From assembly GCA_003387805.1 (NCBI GenBank), contig QGSR01000095.1:1-7117 (forward strand): a DNA stretch of 7,117 bases. Reading direction: 5' to 3'. The notes below the pieces were generated by a model. The model searched no databases. It worked only from the letters and a program-made list of their open reading frames with translations, and was not told the DNA's origin. This document shows, in pieces, positions 5,525 through 7,117 of this stretch. Within the stretch, counting starts at the first letter, position 1, and each line of letters begins with the position of its first letter. The translations under genes were made by a program, and so were the position numbers. Source of the DNA: Bacillota bacterium (lineage in GTDB: Bacteria; Bacillota; Limnochordia; Limnochordales; ZCTH02-B6).

Positions 5525-5623
5525 GATTCGACGTGTGCGGCGTTGGTCCAAGGCGTGCGGCGTCGATTCGGGGTGTGCGACGGTTGTTGGAGCGTGCCGC
5601 GGTTGTTCGACGTGTCCGGCGTT
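5525..5623. repeat. Degenerate ~20-nt tandem repeat, about five units
   Basis: Units of 19-21 nt lie at 5525-5544, 5545-5564, 5565-5585, 5586-5604 and 5605-5623. Each contains a core close to CGTGTGCGGCGTT. Unit lengths vary, so the period is not codon-based. The array lies between the cupredoxin operator region and the DUF2203 gene. Neither conserved repeats with unique spacers nor a nearby cas gene is present, so it is not CRISPR. Confidence 0.65.
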
Positions 5624-5722
5624 GGTTTGACAAACAGTCCGGCGTGAATTACGTTGAAATTGTTTCGGCCGGAATGCGCGCCGGCGTCCGGGCCGCATCG
5701 GTTTGAGCATATCTTACCATAA

Positions 5723-5729
5723 GGGGAGG
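5723..5729 (+). promoter_or_regulatory. Ribosome binding site deciding the DUF2203 start
   Basis: GGGGAGG, 9 nt before the ATG at 5739. A TTG at 5703 opens the same frame but would translate through this site, so the ATG is preferred. Confidence 0.8.
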
Positions 5730-5738
5730 CATCGTGTC

Positions 5739-6185
5739 ATGGACTCGGTCGACGGGAAACCGCGCTACTTTCGACTGGCGGAAGTCAATGCGATGCTTCC
5801 GACCTTGCGGATTTTGATTACGAAGCTGCGGGCCCTGCTGGAGGAAGCGCGGGCGCGGCACCGCGAGCTGCGGCTCATCAAGGCCGTCGGCCACCATCCC
5901 GACGGTACGCTCATCATGGCTTCCGACTACCGCGTCGCCCGGGAGCGGTTCGAGGCGGCGGTGCGGGAAGCCGACGAACTCATCGAGAACATCCAGCGCA
6001 CCGGATGCATCATCCGCAGCGTGGACCTGGGCCTGGTGGACTTCCCGGCCGTCATCAACGGCCAGGAGGTGCTCCTTTGCTGGCGCATGGGCGAGTCCGA
6101 GGTGATGTACTACCACGACTGGGAGTCGGGATACGCCGGGCGCCGGCCGCTGTCTCCTGAGGATGACGATACGCCGCCGGAGTAG
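5739..6185 (+). CDS. DUF2203 family protein
   Basis: A 148-aa soluble protein of the DUF2203 family, whose function is unknown. Family landmarks: RYFRLAEVNAMLPTL (9-23), a long helical, charged region (24-88) likely to form a helical hairpin or coiled coil, the block DLGLVDFPA (96-104), LLCWRMGE (112-119), and YYHDWESGYAGRRPL (124-138). The tail is acidic (EDDD). C90 and C114 are its only cysteines, and there is no signal peptide or membrane segment. The start is ATG at 5739 with a strong GGGGAGG at 9 nt. The gene stands alone on this strand, divergent from the cupredoxin and convergent with folE (97 bp between stops). Nothing nearby suggests its pathway. Confidence 0.9.
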   Translation: MDSVDGKPRYFRLAEVNAMLPTLRILITKLRALLEEARARHRELRLIKAVGHHPDGTLIMASDYRVARERFEAAVREADELIENIQRTGCIIRSVDLGLVDFPAVINGQEVLLCWRMGESEVMYYHDWESGYAGRRPLSPEDDDTPPE

Positions 6186-6203
6186 TGCCGGCGGCGGTGA
6201 AAC

Positions 6204-6222
6204 GGTGGCCGCGACGGCCGCC
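6204..6222. terminator. Weak hairpin between convergent DUF2203 and folE genes
   Basis: GGTGGCCG / CGGCCGCC, an 8-bp stem with one G-T pair and a CGA loop, in the 97-bp gap between the two stop codons. No U-tract follows on either strand. It could act as a shared weak terminator, but this rests only on position and stem. Confidence 0.35.
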
Positions 6223-6282
6223 TTAGCTCGCGCCGTCCGCCGCAGCTCGCGTCGGCCGTCGCTCCTCGCATCGTCCGCGGTC

Positions 6283-6906
6283 TCAGCTGCGTCCGTGCCG
6301 GATCAGCGCAAACGCCTCCGCCCGCGTCCGCTCGTCCGTGCGGAAGATGCCCCGCACCGCCGACGTCACCGTCAGGTGACCAGGCTGCCGGACGCCGCGC
6401 ATGCTCATGCACAAGTGCTCCGCCTCCACGACCACCGCCACGCCCATCGGCTTCAGATGCTCCATCAGCGTGTCGGCAATCTGCGACGTCATGCGCTCCT
6501 GCAGCTGCAGCCGCCGGGCGAACGCCTGCACGACCCGAGCCAGCTTGCTCAGGCCCGTGACACGGCCGTCTTTCGGAATGTACGCCACGTGCGCCTTTCC
6601 GAAGAACGGGACCATATGGTGTTCGCACAGCGAATAAAACGAGATGTCGCGCACCAGCACCATTTCGTCATGGTCGGCCTCGAAGCGGACTTCCAGGTGC
6701 TTGGCCACGTCGTCGTGCATGCCGGCGAAAATCTCCTCGTACATGCGGGCGATGCGGGCCGGCGTGTCCACCAGTCCCTCCCGGTCCGGGTCTTCGCCGA
6801 TGGCTTTCAGGATGGTCCGGACCGCCCCTTCGATGGCTTCCTTGTCGATGCGAGACCGGCTCGCGCCGTGGTTGTGCTGCTCGTTTGACGTATTGTGATG
6901 GGTCAT
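6283..6906 (-). CDS. folE: GTP cyclohydrolase I (type IA)
   Basis: A 207-aa cytoplasmic enzyme that converts GTP and water to 7,8-dihydroneopterin triphosphate and formate, the first step to tetrahydrofolate and, in many bacteria, to queuosine precursors. The zinc ligands are C94, H97 (in SLCEHH) and C166 (in EHLCMS); H96 and H164 match the catalytic histidines of the E. coli enzyme. Other signatures are [12 protein letters not shown] (47-58), the [11 protein letters not shown] block (101-111), and [20 protein letters not shown] (118-137). Length is normal. The N-terminus (2-16) is polar and His-rich (H3, H4, H11, H13). The ATG at 6906 is chosen because the same frame upstream runs through the TATAAT promoter. 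GGGGGCG, about 10 nt before the ATG, is a mediocre ribosome binding site. The gene is monocistronic here and convergent with DUF2203. Confidence 0.96.
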   Translation of the reverse strand: MTHHNTSNEQHNHGASRSRIDKEAIEGAVRTILKAIGEDPDREGLVDTPARIARMYEEIFAGMHDDVAKHLEVRFEADHDEMVLVRDISFYSLCEHHMVPFFGKAHVAYIPKDGRVTGLSKLARVVQAFARRLQLQERMTSQIADTLMEHLKPMGVAVVVEAEHLCMSMRGVRQPGHLTVTSAVRGIFRTDERTRAEAFALIRHGRS

Positions 6907-6937
6907 GTATTGAAACGCCCCCGAGTGCTTTTTTCCG

Positions 6938-6965
6938 ATTATACAGCAACCGGCAGGGATAGCAA
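6938..6965 (-). promoter_or_regulatory. Promoter of folE
   Basis: On the minus strand a perfect TATAAT -10 lies at 6943-6938 and TTGCTA (4 of 6) at 6965-6960 is the -35, with a 16-bp spacer. Transcription should start near 6931, giving a short leader of about 25 nt. That leaves no room for a riboswitch. It also rules out the longer upstream reading of this frame to 7041. Confidence 0.75.
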
Positions 6966-7117
6966 TGGCAGGCGGCCGGGGCGTGGCTGCGGGCCAGCCG
7001 GGATCCGAGGCGAACAGGGAGCCGACTCGGCGGCTGAACAAGGTTCGGGCCGGCGCCGCACCGGCGGCGGGCCGGGGCCGGCCTGCCCCCGCGGGCCGGC
7101 CGGCCTCGGCCCCCCCG
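6966..7117. other. G+C-rich right edge with no recognised gene
   Basis: About 150 bp upstream of the folE promoter. It becomes almost pure G+C after 7045 and is rich in GGCC/CCGG blocks that could pair with each other. I see no ribosome binding site, family motif or clear terminator. It may be intergenic or the end of a gene beyond the window. Confidence 0.5.

Larger units (their letters stand above)
5349..5738. other. 390-bp divergent intergenic region
   Basis: This spacer separates the cupredoxin (minus) from the DUF2203 gene (plus). It holds the cupredoxin leader (5349 to about 5442), its promoter (5449-5477), two palindromes (5459-5491), the ~20-nt repeat array (5525-5623), and the DUF2203 ribosome binding site (5723-5729). 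For the plus strand, a perfect TTGACA lies at 5627-5632, but the best -10 at 17 bp is only TACGTT (5650-5655), so no promoter is called. No tRNA or riboswitch signature was recognised. Reading frames here show no family features. Confidence 0.7.

Noticed and set aside
5525..5623. CRISPR array
   Set aside because: Units are degenerate, variable in length and contiguous, without unique spacers. No cas gene is present.
5703..5738. TTG start giving a 12-residue longer DUF2203 protein
   Set aside because: The extension would translate through the GGGGAGG ribosome binding site at 5723-5729, and the ATG at 5739 has ideal spacing.
6907..7041. 45-residue N-terminal extension of FolE
   Set aside because: It contains the TATAAT promoter, and the extension has no similarity to the FolE family. 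The ATG at 6906 is the sensible start.

Overview
This is a high-GC window (about two-thirds G+C or more by eye) from a bacterium. The gene families point to a high-GC Bacillota, of the Symbiobacterium/Thermaerobacter/Limnochordia kind: an adenosylcobalamin-type (class II) ribonucleotide reductase with a NrdR-box pair, a DUF1540 cysteine-rich mini-protein, an M29 'thermophilic' aminopeptidase, a DUF2203 protein, strong GGGAGG-type ribosome binding sites and TATAAT-like promoters. The lineage is an inference from families and composition, not an identification.

Layout, left to right. (1) Positions 1-2670, minus strand: 890 N-terminal codons of nrdJ, whose C-terminal end runs off the left edge. 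(2) Positions 2818-2870: the nrdJ promoter, with two NrdR boxes exactly 32 bp apart that bracket its -10. (3) Positions 3054-3251, minus: a 65-aa DUF1540 protein. (4) Positions 3252-3524: a spacer with a 17-bp palindromic tandem repeat. (5) Positions 3525-4631, plus: an M29 metallo-aminopeptidase. (6) Positions 4632-4916: a G+C-rich spacer with 21-nt and 24-nt imperfect tandem repeats, ending in a strong hairpin terminator. (7) Positions 4917-5348, minus: a cupredoxin lipoprotein with all four type-1 copper ligands. (8) Positions 5349-5738: the longest spacer, with a good promoter for the cupredoxin, two 14-bp palindromes straddling its -35, and an array of degenerate ~20-nt repeats. (9) Positions 5739-6185, plus: a DUF2203 protein. 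(10) Positions 6283-6906, minus: folE (GTP cyclohydrolase I) with its own promoter, followed by G+C-rich sequence with no recognised gene to the right edge.

The genes are mostly monocistronic and alternate in strand, so this looks like housekeeping chromosome rather than an operon or a mobile island. nrdJ (deoxyribonucleotides) and folE (tetrahydrofolate or other pterin/deazapurine precursors) both serve nucleotide metabolism, but each has its own promoter. There is no transposase, integrase, CRISPR array, rRNA or tRNA. I do not see a new multi-gene system. The two items most worth following are the double-palindrome operator at the cupredoxin promoter, whose regulator I do not recognise, and the different short-period repeat arrays in three successive intergenic spacers. 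The NrdR architecture is textbook but very clear.
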